From NCBI RefSeq assembly GCF_014643835.1, contig NZ_BMKD01000002.1, forward strand, positions 1-64,000: a DNA stretch of 64,000 nt, given 5' to 3'. This DNA comes from Mucilaginibacter rubeus. GTDB taxonomy: Bacteria; Bacteroidota; Bacteroidia; Sphingobacteriales; Sphingobacteriaceae. This document shows, piece after piece, positions 16,679-25,150 of this stretch. The position numbers and the translations under genes were made by a program. How positions within the stretch are numbered: position 1 is the stretch's first letter; every line of letters begins with the position of its first letter. Under the pieces are notes generated by a model. That model was not told where the DNA came from. It saw only the letters and a program-made list of their open reading frames with translations, and made no database searches.

Positions 16679-18325
16679 TTATTGATCTGCCAGTAATAAT
16701 ACAACACGCTGGTCTTGTGGCCTGATGCGGTATAAACTGCCATTGGCGCTTTTTTCCAGAGTGCCCTGCTGCATAGCAAGCCGGTAGGTATGGCCATCAA
16801 ATTCATACAGGGCGCTGTTGCCTGTCAATTGTTTAAACGGGGTTTTAGCACCTTCCGCAATGCATAAGTCCAGGAACCAGTCGCCGGCCGGATGGTTCGT
16901 CGCCGTGATGGTCAGGGATTTCTCGCTCATATTGATTTCGAAAGAACCTTTACCAACAGGCCATGAAGCATGGGCCGTCGTCGTATTCAGATTTGTGAAA
17001 ACAGGATCTCCTCCCTGAACCGGCACCTCCCCGCCCCCGTCGTTCATCATCAGGCGAAAGCCCTCGGGTTTGCCGCGTTTTCCCCATTGAAAACCATCTG
17101 CCACCGGGAGCGTGTAAAAGAAACTTTGATTAACGGTAGTAACGTTATTCAGGTATTTATCCGGCACGGTTTCGTTAAACAGGTGGATATCTGTTATCCG
17201 CAACGTTCCATTTTCCCAAAGCAGGTTAGTCCTGTAAAACCTGCTGTTATACCAAACGGTTTTTTTATCGCTGTTTGCCAGATCCCTGCTTACCGTAAAA
17301 GTAGTAGCCGGGGTTACCTTGTAGGTATGTTTAAACCATTCGCCCGACTGTGCCATGGTTTCTACGCGAACCTTGCCCTGTTTGCGGAGACGGGCAATTA
17401 CCGGCATCTGCCATTCCAGCCCTTTTTTCATGGCATCCCAGGTGAATGAATTTTCCTGCCCAGCCTGCGTATAATTGTAACCGAGCGAGGGGTCATCGGC
17501 AAAAGTTTGTAAAAACCAGTTGATCCACTGCTCATTTCCGCCAGCATGGGGGTAAACAGGCTCAAGCGTGGTTACCGAGCTGCCATCGGCGTATTGCCGT
17601 ATAGGGTCGCTGCCCAGCATCCTGAATACGGGCACGGGCAACTGCTTATCCGCATGCTGGGCAGGCATATAAGCGTTTAAACGGCTCGGGTAATAGGCTT
17701 GGTTCCAGTAACCGCCCCAAAGGGTAAAGCCGTCGGTTCCTACCTGGTCTTTACAGTTGGCAGAGGCAACAATCTTATATTTATCACACATGTAGTTCAG
17801 CGAATGCGCATCGATGACCCATGAAGCAATGGATTTGGGATAATACCCGAATATGCTTTTAAAATCAGCAAAATAAACGTCGATGATCTTTTCGCGTTCG
17901 GCAGGCGTGTAACCCACAGAAAAACCGATGTCTGAATGCCAGTCCCAGGCATATTTTCCCCGCCATTTGATCCCAGCTTTTTCAATCAGCGGTTGCGGCA
18001 GTTCCCACCATCCCCCAATCTCAAACTCATCTTTCGGAAGTGTTTTCAGCAAATCCTGGTAGCGCTTATCGATCAGGGCATCGTACTGTAACAAAAAAGT
18101 TCCGCCCAGGTGATATTGCTTCATCAGCGCAATCTGGTTCACCACGGTTTGGTACAGGACATCTTTGGTGATACCCGCATCACGTGGTTCGATGTCGCGG
18201 ATAAAATTGACAATGTTAACGATTTTAGGCGTATTGCCTGGCTTTGTTTTTTGAGCGAACAAAGGTGTGGTAACGACCGCCGCCATTGCCGCTGAAGTGA
18301 AGATCAAAAGAGTTTTAAATCTCAT
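16679..18325 (-). CDS. Secreted deacetylase/glycosidase-like barrel protein
   Basis: 548 residues with a Sec signal peptide (1-24). The N-terminal half has the look of a polysaccharide-deacetylase/GH57-type (beta/alpha) barrel: EIGGWWELPQ, a conserved WDWHSDIGFSVGYT stretch and a long FGYYPKSIASWVIDAHSL segment, with Asp and His residues in likely catalytic strands. The C-terminal part is beta-rich. I cannot assign a family number or substrate. It lies upstream of the sigma-fecR-susCD set on the same strand, after a gap of about 270 bases, so it may belong to the same regulon. Confidence 0.55.
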   Translation of the reverse strand: MRFKTLLIFTSAAMAAVVTTPLFAQKTKPGNTPKIVNIVNFIRDIEPRDAGITKDVLYQTVVNQIALMKQYHLGGTFLLQYDALIDKRYQDLLKTLPKDEFEIGGWWELPQPLIEKAGIKWRGKYAWDWHSDIGFSVGYTPAEREKIIDVYFADFKSIFGYYPKSIASWVIDAHSLNYMCDKYKIVASANCKDQVGTDGFTLWGGYWNQAYYPSRLNAYMPAQHADKQLPVPVFRMLGSDPIRQYADGSSVTTLEPVYPHAGGNEQWINWFLQTFADDPSLGYNYTQAGQENSFTWDAMKKGLEWQMPVIARLRKQGKVRVETMAQSGEWFKHTYKVTPATTFTVSRDLANSDKKTVWYNSRFYRTNLLWENGTLRITDIHLFNETVPDKYLNNVTTVNQSFFYTLPVADGFQWGKRGKPEGFRLMMNDGGGEVPVQGGDPVFTNLNTTTAHASWPVGKGSFEINMSEKSLTITATNHPAGDWFLDLCIAEGAKTPFKQLTGNSALYEFDGHTYRLAMQQGTLEKSANGSLYRIRPQDQRVVLLLADQ

Positions 18326-18518
18326 AGACGATAGTGCTTCTATTTTATTTTCCGGGAACAGGTATCGGTAGCTTTGCGCGCGGATGAATAAGTATTCCGT
18401 TTGACTGGTTTATAACGATTGTAACCGCTAAGTTATCATAATTCGATTTTTTCAAACAGCCTGCTAAGATATATAATGCGTATCCGTAACCGTCCCCAAC
18501 TGTCTGTCGAAGCAAACC
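18326..18518. other. Intergenic, no gene seen
   Basis: About 190 bases before the MITE. It should hold the promoter of the barrel protein gene (start 18325). No open frame, tRNA or hairpin stands out. Confidence 0.4.
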
Positions 18519-18705
18519 CCAGAAGTGTTCGGAAGATTTTTAATTCCTTCCCTGGGAGGGGGGCGGCTGGATTTCGTGGTGGCAGGGAGGGGTATATACG
18601 TCATTTCAGGCGAATAAGTCTGTGAATGAAACCCCTCTCTACACCCTCCCAGGGGAGGGAATCGCACAATCCTCGCTTTTTTTTATTTCTTCCGAACACT
18701 TTTGG
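18519..18705. mobile_element. MITE-like element with TIRs and 8-bp target duplication
   Basis: The left end CCAGAAGTGTTCGGAAG (18519-18535) and the inverted right end (18689-18705) match at 16 of 17 bases. The element is flanked on both sides, with no gap, by the direct repeat AGCAAACC (18511-18518 and 18706-18713), a classical 8-bp target site duplication. Inside is a second inverted pair built on CCTGGGAGGG (about 18545-18560) and CCCTCCCAGG (18644-18653). The 187-bp element has no coding capacity. Such elements are moved by a transposase encoded elsewhere. It lies between convergent-free minus-strand genes and breaks neither. Confidence 0.8.
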
Positions 18706-18870
18706 AGCAAACCCGGTGGATCAACCGCTGTCTTGCCTTGCGTATCTCACGAAATAAAACGACAACTATCAAAAACTCCGCAGATTTTGCCCCTCACTTG
18801 AACCGCGCAAAATAATACACTGTCCGGGTCAGTTGCTTTCGGTTTGTAGTATAGATATAAGGCAAGGTAA
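18706..18870. other. Short intergenic stretch after the MITE
   Basis: Contains the right target duplication and the 3' side of the ketopantoate reductase-family gene. No gene or clear terminator seen. Confidence 0.4.
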
Positions 18871-19794
18871 TTATCGATTCAGGCTTAAGCTTGATTTGAT
18901 CGCTGTCAGTTCCCCTAAAAGGCGCGTTTCTTTTACCATATCTTCCAGGCCCAGCTCTTTGGCTATCCGTGCGATCTCCAGGTTGAGGGTGGCAATTTCC
19001 GTAGGGCGGTGTTCATTGATGTCCTGCAGGGTAGATATCAATTGTCCATCGGATGAGCGGCTGATGGCAAGCAATGTCTCGGTTACCTCTTCCTCCGGAA
19101 GGGATACGCCATAAGTGTTAGCTACCTGGATACACTCTTTAATTATTCGTTTTCCGATTGCCAGCGCTTCATTATTACGGTGAAAAATACCGTTATCAAT
19201 GCTCAGCAAAGGGCACACAGAGTTGAACACGCAGTTGACGATCACTTTTTTCCAGATCACTGCCTGGATGTTTAATTCTGGTTTAAAGGAAAATGCAGGG
19301 CTGTTTATTTCTGATACGACTGCTGCAAGACTTTCCTCATTGCTATTGATCGCCCCTACCGGGCAGGTTGCTACCGGTTTGAACCGTACCACGTTTTCGG
19401 AGGTAAACTGGCCCGTCACAAACAACACGCAACGATATAACTGCGTAAAACCAAGCATGATAAATGGCTGCTCCACATTCAGACCATTCTGCAAAAGGAC
19501 GACAGGATAATGGACTCCCTTCAAAGCTAACTTCGCCGCTAAAGTGCTATTGGCAAATGATTTGGCGGTGATGACAACGATACCATCAATCGTTTTTATT
19601 TGACTGAAAGTTTTTACATCAATGTTTTCACTTACTTCTGATCCGTCGGGCAAGTTAATCCTGATCCTTTCAGATGTGCCCGGCAAGCCATCAACAGTTC
19701 CGCGGATCAACAGCACATTCTTACCGGCATGCTTTAATATAACCGCAAGCGTGCGGCCTATGACGCCCGCTCCTGCAATATATATCGTTTTCAT
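18871..19794 (-). CDS. Ketopantoate reductase (PanE/ApbA) family protein
   Basis: 307 residues. N-terminal Rossmann motif AGAGVIGRTLA (GxGxxG, around 7-17) binds NADP(H). The C-terminal helical domain carries WKKVIVNCVFNSVCPLL (K in the WxKxxxN motif, around 185), where catalytic Lys and Asn of ketopantoate reductase sit. True PanE reduces 2-dehydropantoate for coenzyme A. Members in accessory positions may use other 2-keto acids, so the pathway role is unsure. It stands alone, 18 bases from the PEBP gene on the same strand. Confidence 0.8.
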   Translation of the reverse strand: MKTIYIAGAGVIGRTLAVILKHAGKNVLLIRGTVDGLPGTSERIRINLPDGSEVSENIDVKTFSQIKTIDGIVVITAKSFANSTLAAKLALKGVHYPVVLLQNGLNVEQPFIMLGFTQLYRCVLFVTGQFTSENVVRFKPVATCPVGAINSNEESLAAVVSEINSPAFSFKPELNIQAVIWKKVIVNCVFNSVCPLLSIDNGIFHRNNEALAIGKRIIKECIQVANTYGVSLPEEEVTETLLAISRSSDGQLISTLQDINEHRPTEIATLNLEIARIAKELGLEDMVKETRLLGELTAIKSSLSLNR

Positions 19795-19812
19795 ATCTGT
19801 TGTGTTTCCAGG

Positions 19813-20355
19813 TTATCGCTTGCAATAAACCACGAGGGAAGCTTTAGCCAGGGCCGCTTTGTTAAGCAGGTATCCTGATAACGCAGCCGGCGTGCCAGTT
19901 GCAATACCCAATTTATCTGTATTCAATGCGTAAACCGTGATGATGTAGCGATGCGGTGCTTCTCCTTCACCAGGGCAGGGCCCCTGGTAGCCGGCAGCGC
20001 CCGTGTCGTTAATGCTTTGCAAACTACCGGCCGGCACAGCGCTGGCTTTTGGGTCACCTGCTCCACGTTTCAGTTCTGTAACAATCGGAGGGATATTGAC
20101 AATCACCCAATGCCAGAACCCGCTCCCGGTAGGTGCATCAGCGTCATACATGGTAACCGCGAAGCTTTTTGTACCTGCAGGCGCGTTTGACCAGCCGAGC
20201 TGCGGCGAATGATTTTGTCCGTTGCAGCCAAAGTTGCCGGCCACAAATTCATTGGTAAACTGACCGCCAAGGTCTGCACTTTTAAGGGTAAATGTCTGTG
20301 CTGAAGAGCAGTAGTAACTGATTGCAAAGGCGCAAAAGAGGGTGAATTTTTTCAT
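19813..20355 (-). CDS. YbhB/YbcL-type PEBP-family protein
   Basis: About 180 residues from MKKFTLF; the longer frame to 20427 lacks conserved sequence. The signal peptide ends near SSAQT. Conserved PEBP sequence follows: SPQLGWSNAPAGTKSFAVTMYDADAPTGSGFWHWVIVN carries the DPD-like and HW ligand-pocket residues, and YQGPCPGEGEAPHRY the second conserved block. These secreted proteins bind phosphate-like or lipid head groups; the biological role is unknown. Confidence 0.88.
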   Translation of the reverse strand: MKKFTLFCAFAISYYCSSAQTFTLKSADLGGQFTNEFVAGNFGCNGQNHSPQLGWSNAPAGTKSFAVTMYDADAPTGSGFWHWVIVNIPPIVTELKRGAGDPKASAVPAGSLQSINDTGAAGYQGPCPGEGEAPHRYIITVYALNTDKLGIATGTPAALSGYLLNKAALAKASLVVYCKR

Positions 20356-20428
20356 GCCCCAAATATGCCTGCGTATTGCATAAGGTAATTGTTGCGGAAA
20401 GTTCAGAATATATTGAGATAAGCTCAAA

Positions 20429-21265
20429 TTATGGCGTTTTGCGGTAATTTGCCGGAGTTACGCCATATTTCCTTTTGAAAGCCGTGTTGAAATTGGACAC
20501 GTGCTGATAACCGTAGTCCAGGTAGAGCTCGCTGGCCGACTTGCCTTTTAGCAGTTCGGTACATGCCATTTCCAGTTTCCGCTCCCGGATGTATTTTTGA
20601 GGAGCTACCCCGTAATCTCTTTCGAAGTCACGCTTAAATGACGACACGCTCCGATTACTCAGAAAGGCAAGTTCATCGAGTGTAAGGCTGCCCAACAGGT
20701 TATTTTCAACAACAGTTTTAAGGGATATATCTGCAGGGGTGCAGAACATGCTGGTCAAAAGTTCGGGCGCCAACTCGTGCAAAGCGGTGAGCAATTCAGT
20801 AAGCTTGAGTAAGGCCATTTCATAAGAAAGGCTTTGCCTGCCGGCGATCAGGGATTTGATGTTGCGCACATACTCATTGATATAAGTGTTGGTCTTGAAA
20901 TAAATATACGGCGCATCACCGGCGCTGGCTCCCCCCTTGCCGGGACGGCTTACCGTGAATTCCTGCCCGATGCTGCGCGGAAAAAAGACAATTACACTAC
21001 CATAGGGCTCGGCATTATTGCTGTGCTCGGCAATAATTGAATTACCTTCAGGTATCAGCATGCCGTAGCCCGGAGTAAGAACAGTGTTTTCGGCAGCGCG
21101 ATAGATCTGTTTTTGACCGTTTTGTACAAAGCTGACCGCGCACCGGCTAAAAAAAACGCGCGTACGGAAAGCGCTGCCCTTATCATGATAATCCACGAAA
21201 GTGATCTCACCAGCCGAAATGTGGGAATGGTGACGTGTAACTTCCGGTACCTGTATGATTTCCAT
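20429..21265 (-). CDS. AraC-family regulator
   Basis: 278 residues from MEIIQVPEV. A frame extending to 21406 would overlap the divergent oxidoreductase gene and adds no conserved sequence. The N-terminal half is a cupin-like sensor (about 1-150). The C-terminal AraC double helix-turn-helix includes LDELAFLSNRSVSSFKRDF and YGYQHVSNFNTAFKRKYGVTP. It is divergent from the LLM oxidoreductase gene with 139 bases between them, so it probably controls that gene. Confidence 0.88.
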   Translation of the reverse strand: MEIIQVPEVTRHHSHISAGEITFVDYHDKGSAFRTRVFFSRCAVSFVQNGQKQIYRAAENTVLTPGYGMLIPEGNSIIAEHSNNAEPYGSVIVFFPRSIGQEFTVSRPGKGGASAGDAPYIYFKTNTYINEYVRNIKSLIAGRQSLSYEMALLKLTELLTALHELAPELLTSMFCTPADISLKTVVENNLLGSLTLDELAFLSNRSVSSFKRDFERDYGVAPQKYIRERKLEMACTELLKGKSASELYLDYGYQHVSNFNTAFKRKYGVTPANYRKTP

Positions 21266-21404
21266 GCTGTTTTTTGGAACAAATAAACCGCAAAATACGC
21301 TCAATCCAAAATGGGTGCGGATAAAAACCCGCGGTTCATGGACTAAAACCTTGACTTTTCCCTGATGCCGAATCAGCGATTCATTCCTTAGATTTGTTGT
21401 TAGC

Positions 21405-22427
21405 ATGAAGAAAATTGGCTTTTTATCATTCGGACACTGGTCCGACCACCCTGCATATAAGACGCGTACCGCGGCTGATACCTTGCTGCAGTCTATTGAT
21501 TTGGCGGTTGCTGCCGAAGAGATCGGCCTTGACGGCGCTTATTTCCGTGTCCATCATTTCGCATCTCAACTGGCATCTCCCTTTCCTTTACTATCGGCTA
21601 TCGGTATAAAAACAAGTCGGATTGAGATCGGCACAGGTGTTATCGATATGCGGTATGAGAACCCGCTTTATATGGTTGAAGACGCCGGTGCCGCCGATCT
21701 GATCTCGGGCGGACGGTTACAACTGGGCATCAGCCGCGGTTCTCCGGAGCAGGTGATCGAGGGCTGGCGTTATTTTGGATATGAGCCCGCTGAGGACGAA
21801 AACGATGCGGATATGGGGCGTAAAAAAGCGCTGGTGTTTTTGGATAAGTTAAAAGGTGTTGGTTTCGCCGAGCCAAACCCATACCCTATGTTTCCAAATC
21901 CGCCGGGCTTGTTACGTTTAGAACCCTACTCAGAAGGACTGCGGGAACGCATTTGGTGGGGCGCTGCTTCGAACGCCACGGCTGTTTGGGCAGCCGAACA
22001 GGGAATGCATCTGCAAAGTTCCACATTAAAGTTCGATGAAAGCGGCAAGCCTTTCCATGTGCAGCAGGCCGAGCAAATCAGGGTGTATAAAGAGGCGTGG
22101 AAGAAGGCTGGTCATGATCGCGAGCCAAGGGTGTCAGTAAGCCGTTCTATTTTTGCATTGGTAAACGACCATGACAGGCTTTATTTTGGCCAGCAAGGGA
22201 AAGGAGCAGACAGTTTCGGTTATATAGAGGCGGACAAGCGGGCGGTCTTCGGCAGAAGTTACGCCGCCGAACCGGACCGGCTGATCGCCGAACTATCAAA
22301 AGATGAAGCCATCCAGGAAGCAGATACGGTGCTTTTGACTATACCTAACACCTTAGGTGTTGATTACAACGTGCATGTGCTGTCTTCAATCCTGGAGCAT
22401 GTGGCTCCCGGGCTGGGTTGGCGTTAA
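21405..22427 (+). CDS. LLM-class flavin-dependent oxidoreductase
   Basis: 340 residues of bacterial luciferase-like TIM barrel. Typical blocks are YFRVHHFASQLASPFPLLSA, IEIGTGVIDMRYENPLYMVEDAG and GGRLQLGISRGSPEQ. It should use reduced FMN or F420-type flavin to oxidise a small molecule. The substrate is not predictable. It is probably regulated by the divergent AraC gene. Confidence 0.88.
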   Translation: MKKIGFLSFGHWSDHPAYKTRTAADTLLQSIDLAVAAEEIGLDGAYFRVHHFASQLASPFPLLSAIGIKTSRIEIGTGVIDMRYENPLYMVEDAGAADLISGGRLQLGISRGSPEQVIEGWRYFGYEPAEDENDADMGRKKALVFLDKLKGVGFAEPNPYPMFPNPPGLLRLEPYSEGLRERIWWGAASNATAVWAAEQGMHLQSSTLKFDESGKPFHVQQAEQIRVYKEAWKKAGHDREPRVSVSRSIFALVNDHDRLYFGQQGKGADSFGYIEADKRAVFGRSYAAEPDRLIAELSKDEAIQEADTVLLTIPNTLGVDYNVHVLSSILEHVAPGLGWR

Positions 22428-22443
22428 AACACTTGTTAAGCGC

Positions 22444-22704
22444 ATGCGGCCTGCAGCCATCCTGACGGCAGGCGCCTATGATTCGCGCTTCGAATTGTAT
22501 GCCCATGAGATCATGGCGGCGGCTTTCGGCATACCTGCAGATGTGATAGCTCCCCCCGCTGCCGGTGGCGGGCCATATGGTTTAACTGAACAAGATGCCT
22601 TCGCCAACAATGTCGCGAAGGCACTTGTTTACGGTCGGATCATTCCTGCCTCAATTATCCAAACCTTGCTACCTAAAACTGATAAATATCATCTTTATCA
22701 TTGA
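22444..22704 (+). CDS. Unrecognised 86-residue protein or gene remnant
   Basis: Starts 17 bases after the oxidoreductase stop (MRPAAILTAGAYDS). It has a long well-behaved frame with a Gly-rich turn (PPAAGGGPYG) followed by a helical part. It reads like the C-terminal portion of a larger enzyme rather than a complete domain, but I cannot name the family. Both a small co-transcribed gene and a leftover of a deletion are possible. The codon choice looks like its neighbours. Confidence 0.35.
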   Translation: MRPAAILTAGAYDSRFELYAHEIMAAAFGIPADVIAPPAAGGGPYGLTEQDAFANNVAKALVYGRIIPASIIQTLLPKTDKYHLYH

Positions 22705-22742
22705 TTTCTTGCAGGTAAAGCGGCCTGTAATGGCGGATATAT

Positions 22743-23414
22743 TTGCATGTGCCAACACAATACCCATTTTCAGCATTTCCCGCCCGTTCCGAAGAACAGC
22801 AGCAGCGCGCGACGACACTTTTTAAGAAAAAAAATCCCAATGATTGTTTTTTTCGCAATGATGCGGAATTTGACTGGCTCTACCCGGAGCATTTGCAGTC
22901 GTTATCACAAAAACAATGGACACCTATTGCCATCGCCAAAAAGGCCGCCGAATATTTAGCAGTAAAAGGCGCCAAAGTACTGGATGTTGGTAGCGGCATA
23001 GGAAAATTTTGCTTAACCGCGGCGCATTTTTATCCTGATTCTTTTTATTTCGGGGTTGAACAGCGGCATGAACTGGTGCACTACGCCCAAGCCACACAAA
23101 AATACCTGGATCTTAATAATGTCAGTTTCATACATGCCAATATCACCCAGGTTAACTTTCATCAGTTTGACCATTTCTATTTCTATAATTCTTTCTTTGA
23201 AAATTTAGACCAGGAGAACGCTATTGATGATCATATAGAAACTTCCTACGGCCTCTACGCCTATTATTCACGGTATTTAAAATCAATGCTGAATGATAAA
23301 CCGTCGGGTACAAGAGTAGTGACCTATCAGAGTTTCGGAGAAATTATTCCGATAGATTACAGCATGAAAGATCTCGCTTATGATTCCTTACTTCAGTTGT
23401 GGGTCAAAGATTAA
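22743..23414 (+). CDS. SAM-dependent methyltransferase-like protein, copy 1
   Basis: Up to 223 residues. Motif I is VLDVGSGIGKF (around 80-90), followed by an acidic loop FYFGVEQRHEL, the typical class I SAM-binding site. Homology to the next gene begins near residue 39. The only in-frame starts upstream are TTG (22743) and GTG (22749), so the true start is uncertain and the 5' end may be slightly damaged. The substrate is unknown. It is followed by a paralogue after 46 bases, an evident tandem duplication. Confidence 0.7.
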   Translation: MHVPTQYPFSAFPARSEEQQQRATTLFKKKNPNDCFFRNDAEFDWLYPEHLQSLSQKQWTPIAIAKKAAEYLAVKGAKVLDVGSGIGKFCLTAAHFYPDSFYFGVEQRHELVHYAQATQKYLDLNNVSFIHANITQVNFHQFDHFYFYNSFFENLDQENAIDDHIETSYGLYAYYSRYLKSMLNDKPSGTRVVTYQSFGEIIPIDYSMKDLAYDSLLQLWVKD

Positions 23415-23460
23415 TTACGATTTAATTTAAACACGTGAATAACATGCAGTTCCCTTTTTT

Positions 23461-24054
23461 ATGTATAGTGATACAATAAGCATTTCTTATTTCCGCAAAG
23501 ACGCGGCTTTCGATACTTTGTATCCGATACACATCCGGGAGCTATCGCAAATGCACTGGACTGGCCTGGACATTTCGCTCGAAGCCAGCAATTTCCTTGC
23601 AGCCCCAGGGGCCAGAATCCTGGATATTGGCAGCGGTGTCGGTAAATTTTGTATCGCGTCGGGCGTTTATCATCCGGAGGCTATCTTTTATGGCATTGAG
23701 CAGCGGGAAGAGTTGTTCAATTATGCAGAATCAGCCAAAGCGCAGATCGGTGTACCCAATGTGCAGTTTATGCATGGTAACCTCACTAACCTGGATTATG
23801 ACCTGTTTGATCATTTTTATTTCTTCAATCCCTTTTATGAAAATATAGAACCAAGCATCCGGATCGATCATAACGTCAATACTTCGTTTGATCTGTACAA
23901 CTACTATACTTTGTTCATTTACGAAATGCTGAACAAAAGACCGGCCGGCACCCGGTTGGTTACTTTCCATGCACCGGAAAAACAGATTCCGGTCAGTTAT
24001 CAATTAATGAACAATTCCTATAGCCGGGTGCTGAAAATGTGGATCAAGAAGTAA
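23461..24054 (+). CDS. SAM-dependent methyltransferase-like protein, copy 2
   Basis: 197 residues with motif I ILDIGSGVGKFC (around 59-70) and FYGIEQREELFNYA. It aligns along its whole length with the preceding gene (shared DHFYF, SQxxW, PxGTRxVT). Roughly four in ten residues appear identical by eye, so the duplication is not recent. The C-terminal half is hydrophilic and does not reveal the methyl acceptor. The next gene, gcvH, starts 99 bases on. Confidence 0.75.
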   Translation: MYSDTISISYFRKDAAFDTLYPIHIRELSQMHWTGLDISLEASNFLAAPGARILDIGSGVGKFCIASGVYHPEAIFYGIEQREELFNYAESAKAQIGVPNVQFMHGNLTNLDYDLFDHFYFFNPFYENIEPSIRIDHNVNTSFDLYNYYTLFIYEMLNKRPAGTRLVTFHAPEKQIPVSYQLMNNSYSRVLKMWIKK

Positions 24055-24153
24055 AAGAGCCGGTTCAGCCTTGCTATAGAAAACATTCAAATCAGGCTTG
24101 ATAAACGCGGCAATCTTTATTAAATAATAATTGAACGATAAAAAATAAAAATC

Positions 24154-24534
24154 ATGAATTACCCCGAACATTTATTTTATACCAAAGACCATGAATGGAT
24201 CAGCTTCGAGCAGGACCATGCATTGATCGGCATCACCGATTTTGCACAAAAGGAATTAGGTGATATCGTTTATGTTGATATCCCATGCCTGAACAAGATC
24301 ATTGCTAAAGAGGCCATATTTGGCACAGTTGAAGCGGTAAAAACAGTATCAGACCTTTTTATGCCGGTAAATGGTAAAGTAATAGCGGTTAATCCTTTGC
24401 TTGAAACTAACCCCGAACTGGTGAACCAGGACCCTTATAGATGCTGGATGATCAAAGTGCTGGTAAGCTTAGCAGACGACCGCGAGTCGCTGTTGACGGC
24501 AGAACAATACCTGGCACAGATCGGAGGTAACTAA
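24154..24534 (+). CDS. gcvH: Glycine cleavage system H protein
   Basis: 126 residues, standard length. YTKDHEWI opens the lipoyl fold, ITDFAQKELGDIVYVDIP is the conserved core, and EAVKTVSDLFMPVNGKV carries the lipoyl-lysine K63. The protein shuttles the aminomethyl group between GcvP, GcvT and the lipoamide dehydrogenase. Cys45 in VDIPCLN and the generally diverged sequence set it apart from the usual Bacteroidota GcvH. gcvP and gcvT are not in the window, so this may be a second copy. Confidence 0.9.
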   Translation: MNYPEHLFYTKDHEWISFEQDHALIGITDFAQKELGDIVYVDIPCLNKIIAKEAIFGTVEAVKTVSDLFMPVNGKVIAVNPLLETNPELVNQDPYRCWMIKVLVSLADDRESLLTAEQYLAQIGGN

Positions 24535-24634
24535 TCCTCTGCGTTGATACCATTTTGACGGTATTAAGCCAAATATTTAACCTTACTGGCTAAAAAACAA
24601 AATCAAACACATTATTTATTTAACACAAAACACA

Positions 24635-24814
24635 ATGGAAAAATTTAAAGCGGCAAAAGATTTGATAGATGCCATAGAGAAAGACATGTTCAGCTTTTAC
24701 GAAAAAGGCAACAAAGCTGCAGGAACCAGGGTTAGAAATGCTATGCAGCAATTAAAAGTTATGGCAACAGATATCCGTAAAGAAATAACAGAAAAGAAAA
24801 ACAATCAACAATAG
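24635..24814 (+). CDS. Histone H1-like (Hc1-type) small protein
   Basis: 59 residues, lysine rich: MEKFKAAKDLIDAIEKD at the start, then FYEKGNKAAGTRVRNAMQQL, the signature of Bacteroidota histone H1-like proteins. They probably bind DNA or help compact the nucleoid; direct evidence is limited. It starts 101 bases after gcvH and ends just before a strong hairpin terminator, so it is probably a short highly expressed single gene. Confidence 0.8.
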   Translation: MEKFKAAKDLIDAIEKDMFSFYEKGNKAAGTRVRNAMQQLKVMATDIRKEITEKKNNQQ

Positions 24815-24832
24815 TTTAAGAACTGTTTTGGG

Positions 24833-24869
24833 AAAATAAACCTGGTCAACCTTTGACCTGGTTTATTTT
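24833..24869 (+). terminator. Terminator after histone H1-like gene
   Basis: A 17-bp stem with one mismatch (24833-24849 and 24853-24869), a 3-base loop and A/T-rich outer bases giving an A tract before and a T tract after. It lies 18 bases past the stop codon. Confidence 0.8.
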
Positions 24870-24905
24870 ATCAATAACAGCCTGACAAATCATTCTTTTT
24901 GATAT

Positions 24906-25142
24906 ATGATCGGATTTCCTTTACGTGTTACTTATCAGCAGCATGATTTTATTTATTATATCATTGCTGCCCCAAGTAAAAAGAACCATACCCTCGAGAT
25001 TCTTTTAGATGCTAAAAGTTACACCTTTATTCTAGGTTTAAATAAACTATGGATCGAAAAAGATCCGGATAAAGATCGCCCTCTTGATCAGGGATTGGTG
25101 CTGGCCATAAGCAGAGCGGTGATCTTGCGTTACCCTATTTAA
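24906..25142 (+). CDS. Small hypothetical protein
   Basis: 78 residues with no signal or transmembrane segment. Alternating beta-like strands (FPLRVTYQQHDFIYYIIAA) and a helical end suggest a compact soluble fold. Not recognised. It converges with the SulP gene, which ends 9 bases beyond, and has its own start after the histone gene terminator. Confidence 0.5.
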   Translation: MIGFPLRVTYQQHDFIYYIIAAPSKKNHTLEILLDAKSYTFILGLNKLWIEKDPDKDRPLDQGLVLAISRAVILRYPI

Positions 25143-25150
25143 TACCAGGA

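Noticed and set aside
16510-16806. 98-residue minus-strand frame overlapping the end of the barrel protein gene
   Set aside because: Out of frame with the real gene for half its length, low-complexity tail, no homology recognised.
22357-22443. Upstream extension of the unknown 86-residue frame
   Set aside because: Overlaps the last 24 codons of the oxidoreductase in another frame; Trp/Cys-rich, typical of shadow sequence.
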